Shown here one piece after another: positions 40,774 through 40,853 of a stretch of 40,853 nt of DNA (its first letter is position 1; every line of letters begins with the position of its first letter). Made by a program: the position numbers and the translations under genes. The DNA is from Paracoccaceae bacterium (lineage in GTDB: Bacteria; Pseudomonadota; Alphaproteobacteria; Rhodobacterales; Rhodobacteraceae), in NCBI GenBank assembly GCA_025458385.1, contig JALOSO010000001.1, forward strand, positions 1 to 40,853, in the 5' to 3' direction. Below the pieces are notes generated by a model, which saw nothing but the letters and a program-made list of their open reading frames with translations, did no database searches and was not told the DNA's origin.

Positions 40774-40853
40774 CAGGAAGCCCCTTTTTCACGGGTTCGG
40801 CGGATATACACGATCATGAACACCAGCAGGATCGCCATCATCGATACGGCCCA
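40773..40853 (-). CDS. C-terminal end of an upstream gene, probably the partner ABC permease (truncated by window end)
   Basis: Minus-strand reading ends ...WAVSMMAILLVFMIVYIRRTREKGAS*, with TGATG stop/start overlap with the next permease; hydrophobic helix plus basic tail. Confidence 0.7.
   Translation of the reverse strand, partial: WAVSMMAILLVFMIVYIRRTREKGAS

Overview
The window is a 40.9-kb high-GC chromosomal segment. Codon usage and gene content look alphaproteobacterial, probably Rhodobacteraceae (inference). No rRNA, tRNA, CRISPR or mobile-element signature was seen. Left to right: (1) the 3' part of metH (5' end cut by the window); (2) a LacI-type repressor divergent from a ribose/xylose-type (CUT2) sugar ABC operon, with two consensus LacI-family operators 32 bp apart; (3) a minus-strand three-gene signalling module: a GAF/HisKA hybrid kinase with three receivers, an orphan CheR methyltransferase, and a REC-PAS-HWE-kinase-REC protein, preceded by a sequence matching the sigma-EcfG promoter consensus; (4) a 14.3-33.4 kb accessory catabolic region: SDR, GST-like, CE4 deacetylase/allantoinase-like and isochorismatase-like hydrolase genes, a PotABCD-type ABC system, a SnoaL-like protein, a TRAP transporter, a glutamine-synthetase-like ligase, a Dpp/Opp ABC transporter and an M24 peptidase-family protein; (5) a tightly overlapping minus-strand operon (33.5-40.85 kb): CUT1 ABC transporter parts, DapA/NanA-superfamily aldolase, two SDRs, a class-III aminotransferase and an SSADH-type dehydrogenase. 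The most interesting unexplained signal is a family of related inverted repeats and CGCACAAAAG-like motifs in the non-coding gaps from 16.7 to 26.7 kb. They suggest that several transporter/enzyme operons share one regulator that is not encoded in the window. I found no clear evidence of a wholly new system such as defence, a retroelement or a novel RNA.
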